Positions 1-7,034 of a stretch of 64,000 nucleotides of DNA are shown here, piece by piece; the stretch's first letter is position 1; each line of letters opens with the position of its first letter. The translations under genes and the position numbers were made by a program. This DNA is from Thalassospira xianhensis MCCC 1A02616 (GTDB lineage Bacteria > Pseudomonadota > Alphaproteobacteria > Rhodospirillales > Thalassospiraceae), in assembly GCF_003326475.1 (NCBI RefSeq), contig NZ_JPWA01000018.1, forward strand, positions 1 through 64,000, written 5' to 3'. The notes under the pieces are model-generated. The model was not told where the DNA came from. It saw only the letters and a list, made by a program, of their open reading frames with translations, and did no database searches.

Positions 1-151
1 CATAGCGTCGCCGCTCCAGTGCCTCGGACCGCGCCCGTCGTGCCGCTTCTGCCGCACTTTCCACGTCATCGACGGACGGCGGATTTGCGGACGGACTGGT
101 GGCAATTGGCGGTGGCGCTGCTGGTTTTGGTGTCGAAAACAGACTGCCCAT
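1..151 (-). CDS. Phage-like small protein, N-terminal part (runs off left edge)
   Basis: Only the first 50 codons lie in the window; the gene continues beyond position 1. The start is the ATG at 151-149, with a purine-rich GGGAGG/AAAGGGG stretch just upstream. The visible protein begins MGSLFSTPKPAAPPP and then has a charged, Arg/Ala-rich helix (AAEAARRARSEALERRRY). A short Pro-rich head followed by an Arg-rich helix is what I remember from small proteins in alphaproteobacterial tailed-phage structural clusters. The same-strand neighbours at 341-1284 also look phage-derived. It is separated from them by two terminators, so it has its own transcript or is read through. Function unknown; the phage assignment is an inference. 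Confidence 0.6.
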   Translation of the reverse strand, partial: MGSLFSTPKPAAPPPIATSPSANPPSVDDVESAAEAARRARSEALERRRY

Positions 152-230
152 GATGCCCCTTTGCCTCCCTCTGCCTCATCCCATAGACGGGACCTGAAAA
201 ACCAAATGCCCCAAACCGGAGCCCTAAAAC

Positions 231-293
231 AAAAAAGCCCCAAGCCGGGGCTGAAAACAAAAACGCCCGCAACGCGGTGAAGCGATGCGGGCG
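231..293 (-). terminator. Two tandem rho-independent terminators
   Basis: Read on the minus strand, the first hairpin pairs CGCCCGCA (293-286) with TGCGGGCG (271-264) and runs into a T-rich tail (263-253). The second pairs AGCCCC (252-247) with GGGGCT (241-236) and is followed by TTTTTGTTTT. They lie directly downstream of the leftward gene ending at 341 and would end its transcript before the next gene at 151. Confidence 0.75.
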
Positions 294-340
294 CAATTGT
301 GGTGTTGACTTCTCCCTTATGGCACAAGAAAAAGAACAAA

Positions 341-856
341 TCAAGAACATTTTTCAGAAAAAAACACTCTCCCACCATAAGCCTTTGTTTCCGCACGTTT
401 TATCGCGCAAAAAAGTTGATGCGGCGTCACGATCCAGAACCCGGAAATGCCCAGCAACCGTTTGACGAACTCGACACAGGTAAACGCGCCCAATCGCACC
501 CGCCTTGGCACTTCCGCCGGATAACTGACCCAGATGCAGTCAAATCCGCGCGCCCGGTAATGGGCTTCGGGGTCAAACAGAACCGAATACTGCCAGACAT
601 CGCATGCGATCCTGTGGCTTTGCGGATCGATGCAGATCCACTCCCCGGCACGTCCGCCCGACATCAACACGAAACAATGCCGGAAACCGGGTTTCAGCCA
701 CCGCAAAAGCCGCTTTTCGGGTGCATCGGCAAACACGACAAGCACATCGCGCATCACCGGTTCAGTTGGCGAATTTACCGGCTGTTTCGGCACAGAATCC
801 GCCTGAGCACCCGCTTGAATATCGGGCCGGATCGCCTCTCGGGTCAAAGTCTGCAT
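341..856 (-). CDS. Phage-associated protein, possible papain-like (NlpC/P60-type) fold
   Basis: 171 aa. The start ATG (856-854) overlaps the stop of the upstream gene (844) by 13 nt, so the two are translationally linked. The protein has HCFVLMSGGRAGEWICIDP near the middle and AFTCVEFVKRLLGI in the C-terminal part. A His followed later by a Cys at the start of a helix (CVEFVKRLLG) suggests a permuted NlpC/P60 or papain-like fold, as in some phage-encoded peptidases, but I cannot confirm the catalytic arrangement. No signal peptide or membrane segment. Two terminators follow. Most likely a phage or gene-transfer-agent accessory protein; the role is unknown. Confidence 0.65.
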   Translation of the reverse strand: MQTLTREAIRPDIQAGAQADSVPKQPVNSPTEPVMRDVLVVFADAPEKRLLRWLKPGFRHCFVLMSGGRAGEWICIDPQSHRIACDVWQYSVLFDPEAHYRARGFDCIWVSYPAEVPRRVRLGAFTCVEFVKRLLGISGFWIVTPHQLFCAIKRAETKAYGGRVFFSEKCS

Positions 857-1284
857 GGCGGCAATTCCCCCGTCATTTTGATCATTTTCTCGGGATGGTG
901 AAAGGCATCCTCGGCCCCCGGCAGGACGATATCACGCGCAATCAATGCCTCCTGCAAGGCTGCCATCGCATCGCACCAAAGATCATATTTCGGCTTTTCA
1001 CGCCCATCGCGCGGATCGGGTGTGCGTTCCACCAGCCCGTAATATTCGATCACCTGCAAATGCCGGTCATCCAGCACATTTTCACGCCGTAACCGCATGA
1101 CCGCGTTATAGATATCATCCGGGTCGCACGGGCGCACAACGTCGCTGGCATCCGCCACCACACGCGCCCCTTCGATCCGTGACGCCTGGCACCGCACAAA
1201 CCAGAACCACGCCTGCATGGCACTGGAAAACGGGGTCGTCACGCGGTCCGCTATCGGCTTGGGAAAAAGTCTCTGCTCACTCAT
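844..1284 (-). CDS. Phage-associated protein of unknown function
   Basis: 146 aa. The reading frame stays open upstream to 1482, but I chose the ATG at 1284-1282 because AGGAGGG lies 5-6 nt before it and the upstream translation looks non-coding. The protein starts MSEQRLFPKPIADRV and contains AMQAWFWFVRCQASRIEGA, then a charged segment (DPDDIYNAVMRLRRENVL). I associate this pattern with small proteins next to terminase or portal genes in alphaproteobacterial prophages, from memory only. It is the first gene of a two-gene leftward operon with the protein at 341-856. No enzymatic motif seen. Confidence 0.65.
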   Translation of the reverse strand: MSEQRLFPKPIADRVTTPFSSAMQAWFWFVRCQASRIEGARVVADASDVVRPCDPDDIYNAVMRLRRENVLDDRHLQVIEYYGLVERTPDPRDGREKPKYDLWCDAMAALQEALIARDIVLPGAEDAFHHPEKMIKMTGELPPCRL

Positions 1285-1634
1285 TCTACCCTCCTGCTGA
1301 ACTGCCTGTCTCGCATCAACACCCCCGAAAAACGCGTGCAAATCTCCCGTCTCGCGCCTCGAAGAAGCCCAAAGCCAATTGCCTGCCGGATATGTAAAGA
1401 TGGCCAATTTGATACGTGCAAAACTCGGCTTACAAGCCGTTTTCCGCCATTCTGACTGCATCAAAGCTATTTCCGGATGCACTTCCGGTGTTGATGCACA
1501 AGCTATAATCTCTTTTTGTTCTCATTGTAAAGGATTAATTTCCTATTATTCAAACAGCCGCAAAAATCCTCGACTTGCGGGCCAGCGGATGAATAATGGC
1601 CTGTGAAATATCCACAACCAGACGAGAGACTCCC
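1285..1634. other. Intergenic region between divergent genes (350 bp)
   Basis: This stretch separates the leftward phage-like operon from the rightward small gene at 1635. It is more AT-rich in its right half (about 1500-1560), where TATAAT occurs at 1504-1509. No matching -35 box at normal spacing was convincing. I see no credible gene; the longer reading frames on either strand look like chance extensions. Confidence 0.5.
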
Positions 1635-1922
1635 ATGAGCTGGGCCAGCATCAAAATGACGCAACAGGAAGCAATGGGAACATCGACCGACTTTGTCGAC
1701 GCGTTTGAAAAACTGTTCATTTCCGCCCGAAAACCGCGCGACGCTGCCCTTTTCTGTTCGCGCGAACTGGGGCCCGATGATGCGTTTTTCCTCTCCCCCG
1801 GCGCGCAAAAAATTGCGGCCTCCCTGCTCGCCCTTCGCCCGGCCACGAAATGCAAGGCCCCGTCGAAAAAGGATGTGATCCTGCTGGCAGGCCACGATGA
1901 CGGGATTGCGCTTCTGCGCTAA
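1635..1922 (+). CDS. Small hypothetical protein
   Basis: 95 aa from the ATG at 1635 (MSWASIKMTQQEAMG). An in-frame start at 1596 is possible, but the 1635 start sits in a context (ACTCCCATG) very like that of the next gene (GTCTCCCATG at 2052). The ribosome site is weak (GAGAG at 1624-1628). The protein is soluble and mixed, with ARKPRDAALFCSREL and a C-terminal KKDVILLAGHDDGIALLR. I recognise no domain. It precedes a DUF1508 gene by 129 bp on the same strand. Codon use looks like its neighbours, so I think it is real, but the function is unknown. Confidence 0.5.
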   Translation: MSWASIKMTQQEAMGTSTDFVDAFEKLFISARKPRDAALFCSRELGPDDAFFLSPGAQKIAASLLALRPATKCKAPSKKDVILLAGHDDGIALLR

Positions 1923-2051
1923 TCACCGCCCGGCCCCTTTCGTCACAAAACCCTTCCTGAACTGTCTTCATGGACGCCCCATCGGGCAATTTTCCATCAC
2001 CGGTCGATGCAGTCCATTGCATGCCGATCCACTGACAGTCAGGAGTCTCCC

Positions 2052-2246
2052 ATGGCAAATGCACCCGCCCCGCGTTACGAGCTTTACAAGGACAAAAAAG
2101 GCGAATGGCGCTGGACCTATATCGCGCGCAACGGCCTTAAAATCGCCATGAGCAGCGAGGGCTACAAAGCCAAATCCGACTGCCTTCACAGCATCGATCT
2201 GCTGAAATCATCCAAGGATGTTCCGGTGCACGAAGCCACGGCTTAA
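2052..2246 (+). CDS. DUF1508 (YegP-like) small protein
   Basis: 64 aa. Start ATG at 2052 is preceded by AGGAG at 2041-2045. The core YELYKDKKGEWRWTYIARNG, followed by KIAMSSEGYKAKSDCLHSID, is the single-repeat form of the DUF1508/YegP fold: a small beta-rich domain whose N-terminal 'F/YElykdk.g.wrWr' segment is diagnostic. Family members often occur as one or two repeats and have no established biochemical role. It stands alone, ending just before a strong terminator. The family call is confident; the function is unknown. Confidence 0.85.
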   Translation: MANAPAPRYELYKDKKGEWRWTYIARNGLKIAMSSEGYKAKSDCLHSIDLLKSSKDVPVHEATA

Positions 2247-2257
2247 AACCCTCTGCG

Positions 2258-2300
2258 AAACACAAAACCCCGGCGCAATTCGGCCCGGGGTTTTGTGTTT
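2258..2300. terminator. Long, probably bidirectional terminator
   Basis: A 16-bp perfect inverted repeat: AAACACAAAACCCCGG (2258-2273) pairs with CCGGGGTTTTGTGTTT (2285-2300) around an 11-nt loop. A GC core flanked by A/T-rich outer arms gives U-rich ends in both directions, so it can serve the rightward gene ending at 2246 and the leftward LacI gene ending at 2325. Confidence 0.8.
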
Positions 2301-2324
2301 CTTCCGCCGTCCCAAGCCGTAAAT

Positions 2325-3359
2325 TTACGGCAGGTTTTCCTTGACCACGACCTGCATGATCAGGTCGGCCACCCCCTGCATCGGGACAGCACCATTGCGG
2401 ATATTGTCAAATATTTTCAAGGTGTTCTGCACGATAATATCCGGGCTTTGGGTGATCACCACATCCATGATGTCCTCAAGCAGGAATTTGCGCGTATCGG
2501 GTGTTAATCCATGCCCGATAAAAACAATATCCCGCCCCCGATCACTTTCGCGAAGGGCCCGTGCAATCCCGTCCGATGACCCGCCAACATTGTAAATCCC
2601 GATCAGGTCGGGATATTCCGCCAGAAGCGATACGGTATGGTGATAATTTTCCGCACGATTGTCGTGGCCTTCGCGCGCCGCAATCACCGAAATCCCCGGA
2701 AAACTCTCGTCCATCAGGCCAAGGAACCCCATTTCGCGTTCCTCATGCGCCCGGTATGTGCGGCTGGCGGTAATCAGCGCCACCCGACCGCTTGATTGCC
2801 GGGTCAACCGACCCAAAAGATACCCCGCCGTCCGCCCGACCGCCCGGTTATCCAGCCCGACATAGGCCGAATGACGCACCCCGGCGATATCAGACACCAG
2901 TGTTACCACATGCTTGCCCTGGGCCTGCAAATCCGAAACCGTTTCACGCACCAGCGGATGGTCAATCGCCATAAATGCAATGCCATCGGCGGTTTTGCCA
3001 TGCTGACGCATGGCATCCGACAGCAGTTTGGGATTGAAACTGTCGATGAAAAAGCACCGCGCGCGGATGTTATAGCCCGATGGCTGCTCGGCCGCGGCCT
3101 TGATGGTTTCACCCAGGAGACCAAGATACGGATTGGTCCCCGCCGGCAAAAGGAAAACAACCTTCATCGGGCGCGGCCGCAACGTTTCCTGCATATCGGA
3201 TTCGGGCAGATAACCAAGCTCGGCCGCAGCGGACAAAACCCGTTTTGCCGTCATTTCGCGCACACCGGCACGTTTGTTCAAAACGCGGTCGACCGTTGCG
3301 GGCGAAACCCCTGAAAGGGCTGCAATATCCTTGATTACCGGGCCTGTCGTCTTCGGCAT
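2325..3359 (-). CDS. LacI-family transcriptional regulator of the TRAP/RLP operon
   Basis: 344 aa from the ATG at 3359-3357 (MPKTTGPVIKDIAAL). GAGGAAAG lies just upstream; a longer start at 3389 has no ribosome site and adds residues before the helix-turn-helix. Residues 8-60 form a LacI-type HTH (IKDIAALSGVSPATVDRVLN) with the hinge helix near 50-60. The rest is a periplasmic-binding-protein-like sugar sensor domain (KVVFLLPAGTNPYLGLLGE onward). It is divergent from dctP with 147 bp between starts, and a palindrome at 3382-3400 lies in that gap. It probably represses or tunes the TRAP-VOC-RLP-kinase operon in response to the imported compound or an intermediate. Confidence 0.88.
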   Translation of the reverse strand: MPKTTGPVIKDIAALSGVSPATVDRVLNKRAGVREMTAKRVLSAAAELGYLPESDMQETLRPRPMKVVFLLPAGTNPYLGLLGETIKAAAEQPSGYNIRARCFFIDSFNPKLLSDAMRQHGKTADGIAFMAIDHPLVRETVSDLQAQGKHVVTLVSDIAGVRHSAYVGLDNRAVGRTAGYLLGRLTRQSSGRVALITASRTYRAHEEREMGFLGLMDESFPGISVIAAREGHDNRAENYHHTVSLLAEYPDLIGIYNVGGSSDGIARALRESDRGRDIVFIGHGLTPDTRKFLLEDIMDVVITQSPDIIVQNTLKIFDNIRNGAVPMQGVADLIMQVVVKENLP

Positions 3360-3373
3360 GCTTTCCTCAAAAC

Positions 3374-3405
3374 CATCAAAAAACATCAATTAATGATGTT
3401 TGATG
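3374..3405. promoter_or_regulatory. Candidate LacI-type operator(s) in the divergent promoter
   Basis: AACATCA (3382-3388) and TGATGTT (3394-3400) form a perfect inverted repeat around ATTAA. A wider overlapping pair, CATCAAA (3374-3380) and TTTGATG (3399-3405), suggests a second register. It begins 15 bp upstream of the LacI start and lies about 105 bp upstream of dctP, well placed for autoregulation and operon control. No footprint data; assignment is from symmetry and position. Confidence 0.55.
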
Positions 3406-3506
3406 AGGGATAAACTTTCACCTACCATCATTTTATTCAAGGGAAAAACAACAATAGCCCTTCATATTCGGCCATAACGGCCTGCGGACCATCACGGGAG
3501 GAAACA

Positions 3507-4517
3507 ATGGTCATTAACGGAAAATTCCGTCATTTCGTCGCATCTGTTGCGACGGTCGCCACCTGCAGCCTTTTTGCCTTTGGCGCACAGGCACAGGACT
3601 ACACCCTTAATTACGGTCACATGAATTCCCCGACCAGCATCACCGGCCTTCAGGCCGACTGGCTGGCCGAAGAAATCGCCAAAAACACCAATGGCGCGGT
3701 CAAGATAGACGTTTATCCGTCGTCCCAGCTTGGCAAGATTCAGGAACTGGCCGAAGGCGTTTCGACCGGCGCGATTGCGCTGTCGCATAACACCGCTGGC
3801 GCATTAAGCTCGCTTTACGAAGATTTCGGCGTGCTTGATACGCCCTATCTTTACCGCGATTATGATCACCTGATGAAGGTCGTCGACATTCATTCCCCTG
3901 TGATGGAAGAACTGAATAACGGCCTGATCGAAAACACCAATATGCGCGTGCTTTACGCGTTTTATTTCGGCACCCGTCAGTTGACGGCTGATCGCCCGGT
4001 TAAAACCCCGGCCGATCTTTCCGGTGTCAAAATCCGTGCAATCCCGTCCCCGGTTTACCTGACCGCGGTCGAAGGCCTGGGTGCTGCACCGGTCCCGGTT
4101 GACTGGTCCGAAGTCCCGACCGCTCTTGCGACCGGCATCGTTCAGGGCCAGGAAAACCCGGTCAACGTGGTGCTGGATCACAAACTTTATGACGTGCAGT
4201 CGCACATGATGCTGACCGGTCATATCTCGGCTGCTGAAATCGTCGTGATCAATGAAGACACCTGGCAAAGCTTCCCCGATGACATCAAGGCAGGCATCGA
4301 AAAGGCCGCCGAAACCGTCCGCCAGAAAGCATCGAAAATGATCCTTGATCAGGAAAGCGAAGAGCTTCAGGCGCTCAAGGATGCCGGCATGACCGTGATC
4401 GGCCCGGATGACGGGCTTGACGTGGCCGCCTTCCGCAGTGGCGTTGAAAAACTCGTCCATGAACGCTTCGACGAGAAATACGGCGCCTATTACGAAAAGA
4501 TTGCCGCTGTAAAGTAA
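3507..4517 (+). CDS. dctP: TRAP transporter substrate-binding protein, DctP family
   Basis: 336 aa periplasmic binding protein. GGGAGG sits 8 nt before the ATG at 3507. An N-terminal signal peptide (hydrophobic to about 26, AQA at 27-29) is followed by QDYTLNYGH. DctP features include the segment DLSGVKIRAIPSPVYLTAVE near 165-185, whose conserved Arg normally binds the ligand carboxylate, and SEVPTALATGIVQGQENPVN after it. It delivers ligand to DctQM encoded just downstream. TRAP systems mainly carry organic and sugar acids. The downstream RLP and acid-sugar kinase suggest a carbohydrate acid here, but the ligand cannot be read from sequence. First gene of the operon. Confidence 0.93.
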   Translation: MVINGKFRHFVASVATVATCSLFAFGAQAQDYTLNYGHMNSPTSITGLQADWLAEEIAKNTNGAVKIDVYPSSQLGKIQELAEGVSTGAIALSHNTAGALSSLYEDFGVLDTPYLYRDYDHLMKVVDIHSPVMEELNNGLIENTNMRVLYAFYFGTRQLTADRPVKTPADLSGVKIRAIPSPVYLTAVEGLGAAPVPVDWSEVPTALATGIVQGQENPVNVVLDHKLYDVQSHMMLTGHISAAEIVVINEDTWQSFPDDIKAGIEKAAETVRQKASKMILDQESEELQALKDAGMTVIGPDDGLDVAAFRSGVEKLVHERFDEKYGAYYEKIAAVK

Positions 4518-4610
4518 TCGCGCTTCGGGCGGTCCGGTCGCCACGATCAAAGCCGGACCGCCCCGAACTTCGCCTTTTTCTGTTTTTCCGCTTCTTGTCC
4601 GGGGTTTGTC

Positions 4611-5207
4611 ATGCCGAACCGGAATTCTCCGATCTATCGGGGGCTCGACCATATCTGTCGGGTTCTGACACTGCTTGCCATGCTGATGCTGGCATTGATG
4701 ACGGTGCTGGTGGTCGGTCAGGTGATCCTGCGCAATTTATTCGATCTTGGCCTGCCATGGGCGGATGAACTGTCGCGCGTTTCCAATATCGCGCTGGTGT
4801 TTTTCGTCGTCCCGGCCCTGATGCTCCATAACCGCCATATCGCGATTGACCTGCTCTATAGCGCGCTTCGCCCGCGCGGAAAGGCAATCCTGCGGACCGC
4901 CAATTACATCCTGATCACCGCCTTTTCCGGCGTGTTCCTGTTTGCGCTTTACAAGTTTCTTCTGCGGGCTGGCAAGTTTTCAACACCCTCGATGGGGTTG
5001 TCCAACCTTGTCGTCTATGCCCCGGCGGTGATTGCCATTGTGCTGCTGGCCGCGGTTGCGATTTACCGCCTTGTCACCGGCACCGAACCCGCCGCCCATC
5101 ACGAAGAAGCCGACGATAACAACGACGAAGACGACAGCGGCGATAATAACGACGCTATCGATACCGCCGCCACGATTGCCGTATCCCGCGAGGAACCCCG
5201 CCCATGA
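4611..5207 (+). CDS. dctQ: TRAP transporter small membrane subunit, DctQ family
   Basis: 198 aa with four predicted membrane helices (about 18-40, 52-70, 92-115, 130-155). It includes the DctQ-like segment LGLPWADELSRVSNIALVFF with its conserved Trp and acidic pair. The C-terminal 35 residues are unusually acidic and repetitive (EEADDNNDEDDSGDNND), a cytoplasmic tail longer than the family usually shows. The ATG at 4611 has only a weak ribosome site (93 bp after dctP). Its stop overlaps the dctM start by 4 nt (ATGA), so DctQ and DctM are translationally coupled. It bridges the binding protein and the large permease subunit. Confidence 0.9.
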   Translation: MPNRNSPIYRGLDHICRVLTLLAMLMLALMTVLVVGQVILRNLFDLGLPWADELSRVSNIALVFFVVPALMLHNRHIAIDLLYSALRPRGKAILRTANYILITAFSGVFLFALYKFLLRAGKFSTPSMGLSNLVVYAPAVIAIVLLAAVAIYRLVTGTEPAAHHEEADDNNDEDDSGDNNDAIDTAATIAVSREEPRP

Positions 5208-6481
5208 TGAGCGCGACCCTTCTTGTCCTGTTTCTGGTTCTGATGCTGATCCGGCTGCCGATTGCCGTGTGCCTTGGCCTGTCTTCGGCCGTTGTCATGA
5301 TCCTGTTTAACCTGCCGATGACGGTATTGGCGCAACGCACGGTCAATGCGCTGGATTCAACGCCACTTCTGGCCGTGCCACTGTTCATTTTCGCCGCCAG
5401 CCTGCTCAGCACCTCGGGTGTCACCAACCATCTGTTTGAACTGGTGCGCATGATGGTCGGCTGGATCCGGGGCGGCACCGCACAGGTAAGCGTACTGGTC
5501 AGCCTGATCTTTTCCGGTGTGTCCGGTGCGGCCCTTGCCGATATCGGCGCACTCGGTTCGATCCAGATCAAGATGATGCGCAAACAGGGCTACAGTGCCG
5601 AATTTGCCTCGGGCATCACCATGGCGGCCGCCACCATCGGCCCGATTTTCCCGCCCAGCATCCCGATCATCATCTTTGCCTCGGTTGCCAATGTATCTGC
5701 CGTCAAACTGCTGATTGCCGGGATCGTGCCCGCGGTTCTGATCACGATTCTTCTGATGTTGCAGGTCGGCGTGATGGCCCGGATTTACAAACTGCCCCGT
5801 GACGAGGTCAAATTTGACTGGGCCGCGTTTGGCCGAAAATTCGTGGTGTCCCTGCCCGCCCTTGCCGCCCCGGTTCTTCTGATCGGCGGGTTGATTTCGG
5901 GCTATTTCGGGCCGACCGAAGTCGCCGGGGTAACGGTTGCCTATGCGCTGTTCATCGGCAAATTCATCTATCGCGAACTTGATGTCAAACGCATCATTGC
6001 CGCCGCCCGCGATACGGTCGATGCCACCGGCAGTGTGCTGTTTATCGTTGCCACCGCGGCCCTGTTTGCCTGGGTTCTGACCATGGATCGGCTACCCGCA
6101 ACCGCCAGTGCGTTCCTCCTCGACCTGTCGGACAATCCATTGATCCTGCTTTTCATCGTCAATGTGTTGCTGCTTGTCGTCGGCATGTTCCTGGAATCAA
6201 TTGCCGCCATCCTGATCATTGCACCGATCATCACCCCGGCCCTGACGGCTGCCGGTGTCGATCCGCTGCAACTTGGCATCGTCTTTGTCCTGAACCTGAT
6301 GATCGGGCTTCTGACACCGCCGGTCGGGATGAGCCTCTATATGGTCAGCATCATCGCAAAGATGCCGCTCCATCGGGTCATACGCGGCGCGTTGCCCTTC
6401 CTGATCCCGCTGTTTTTATCGCTTCTGGCGGTGACCTGCATACCGGCAATCTCGACCTGGTTGCCAAACCTTCTTGGATAA
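5204..6481 (+). CDS. dctM: TRAP transporter large permease subunit, DctM family
   Basis: 425 aa, about 11-12 membrane helices, the usual DctM length. Family motifs visible are SGVSGAALADIGALGSIQI near 105-125 and GIVFVLNLMIGLLTPPVGMS in the last third. It is the Na+-dependent translocating subunit in the inner membrane, working with DctQ and DctP encoded upstream. The start overlaps the dctQ stop by 4 nt. The next gene begins 10 bp after its stop behind a GAGGA site, so transport and catabolism genes share one transcript. Confidence 0.94.
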   Translation: MMSATLLVLFLVLMLIRLPIAVCLGLSSAVVMILFNLPMTVLAQRTVNALDSTPLLAVPLFIFAASLLSTSGVTNHLFELVRMMVGWIRGGTAQVSVLVSLIFSGVSGAALADIGALGSIQIKMMRKQGYSAEFASGITMAAATIGPIFPPSIPIIIFASVANVSAVKLLIAGIVPAVLITILLMLQVGVMARIYKLPRDEVKFDWAAFGRKFVVSLPALAAPVLLIGGLISGYFGPTEVAGVTVAYALFIGKFIYRELDVKRIIAAARDTVDATGSVLFIVATAALFAWVLTMDRLPATASAFLLDLSDNPLILLFIVNVLLLVVGMFLESIAAILIIAPIITPALTAAGVDPLQLGIVFVLNLMIGLLTPPVGMSLYMVSIIAKMPLHRVIRGALPFLIPLFLSLLAVTCIPAISTWLPNLLG

Positions 6482-6491
6482 GTGAGGAATT

Positions 6492-7031
6492 ATGAGCAAG
6501 TTTTTGGGCGAAATCCGCCAGCTCGGCTATGTCGTGCCCGATATCGAGGCCGCAATGGACTATTGGGCAACCACCATGGGTGTCGGCCCCTGGTACTATA
6601 ACCCCAAGGTCCCGATCGAAGATTACCGTTACGATGGCAAACCTTACGAGGTCCACAATTCCGTCGCCCTTGCCAATTCGGGCTTTGTGCAGGTCGAACT
6701 GATCCAGACCCGTAATGATGCACCGTCGATGTATCGCGATTTTCAGGAAGCAGGCCATACCGGCCTTCAGCATGTCGCCTACTGGACGCAGGATTTCGAC
6801 AATGATCTGGCGCTTATGGAATCACAGGGCTTCAAGGTCAAAATGAGCGGCACGGTCGGCGAAAATGGCCGCTTTGTCTATTTCGACAAGGAAGACCATC
6901 CCGGCACCGTGATCGAACTTTCCGAAGTCGTCGGCCCCAAAGGCCGCCTGTTCAAAACCATTTACGAGGCATCCGTCGGCTGGAACGGCGATGATCCCGT
7001 GCGTCCCTTCCCGTCGCTTTCGGAAATCTGA
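6492..7031 (+). CDS. VOC-superfamily (glyoxalase/epimerase-like) protein in the RLP operon
   Basis: 179 aa; GAGGA at 6484-6488 supports the ATG at 6492. Two beta-alpha-beta-beta-beta modules are visible: the first begins IRQLGYVVPDIEAAMDYW, the second LQHVAYWTQDFDNDLALM. Of the four usual metal ligands, Glu (VQVELIQ), His (LQHVAY) and Glu (GTVIELSE) are present. The first, normally His in an 'HIGyvV' context, is Gln10 here. That change may alter or remove metal binding. VOC proteins include epimerases, isomerases, lyases and dioxygenases, so the reaction is open. Its position between transporter and RLP, with a 3-nt gap to the RLP, implies a step acting on the imported compound or an intermediate. 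Confidence 0.85.
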   Translation: MSKFLGEIRQLGYVVPDIEAAMDYWATTMGVGPWYYNPKVPIEDYRYDGKPYEVHNSVALANSGFVQVELIQTRNDAPSMYRDFQEAGHTGLQHVAYWTQDFDNDLALMESQGFKVKMSGTVGENGRFVYFDKEDHPGTVIELSEVVGPKGRLFKTIYEASVGWNGDDPVRPFPSLSEI

Positions 7032-7034
7032 GCC

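Noticed and set aside
1503-1895. Leftward frame of 130 codons opposite the small gene at 1635
   Set aside because: No ribosome site or recognisable domain; the plus-strand gene is more plausible, though neither is certain.
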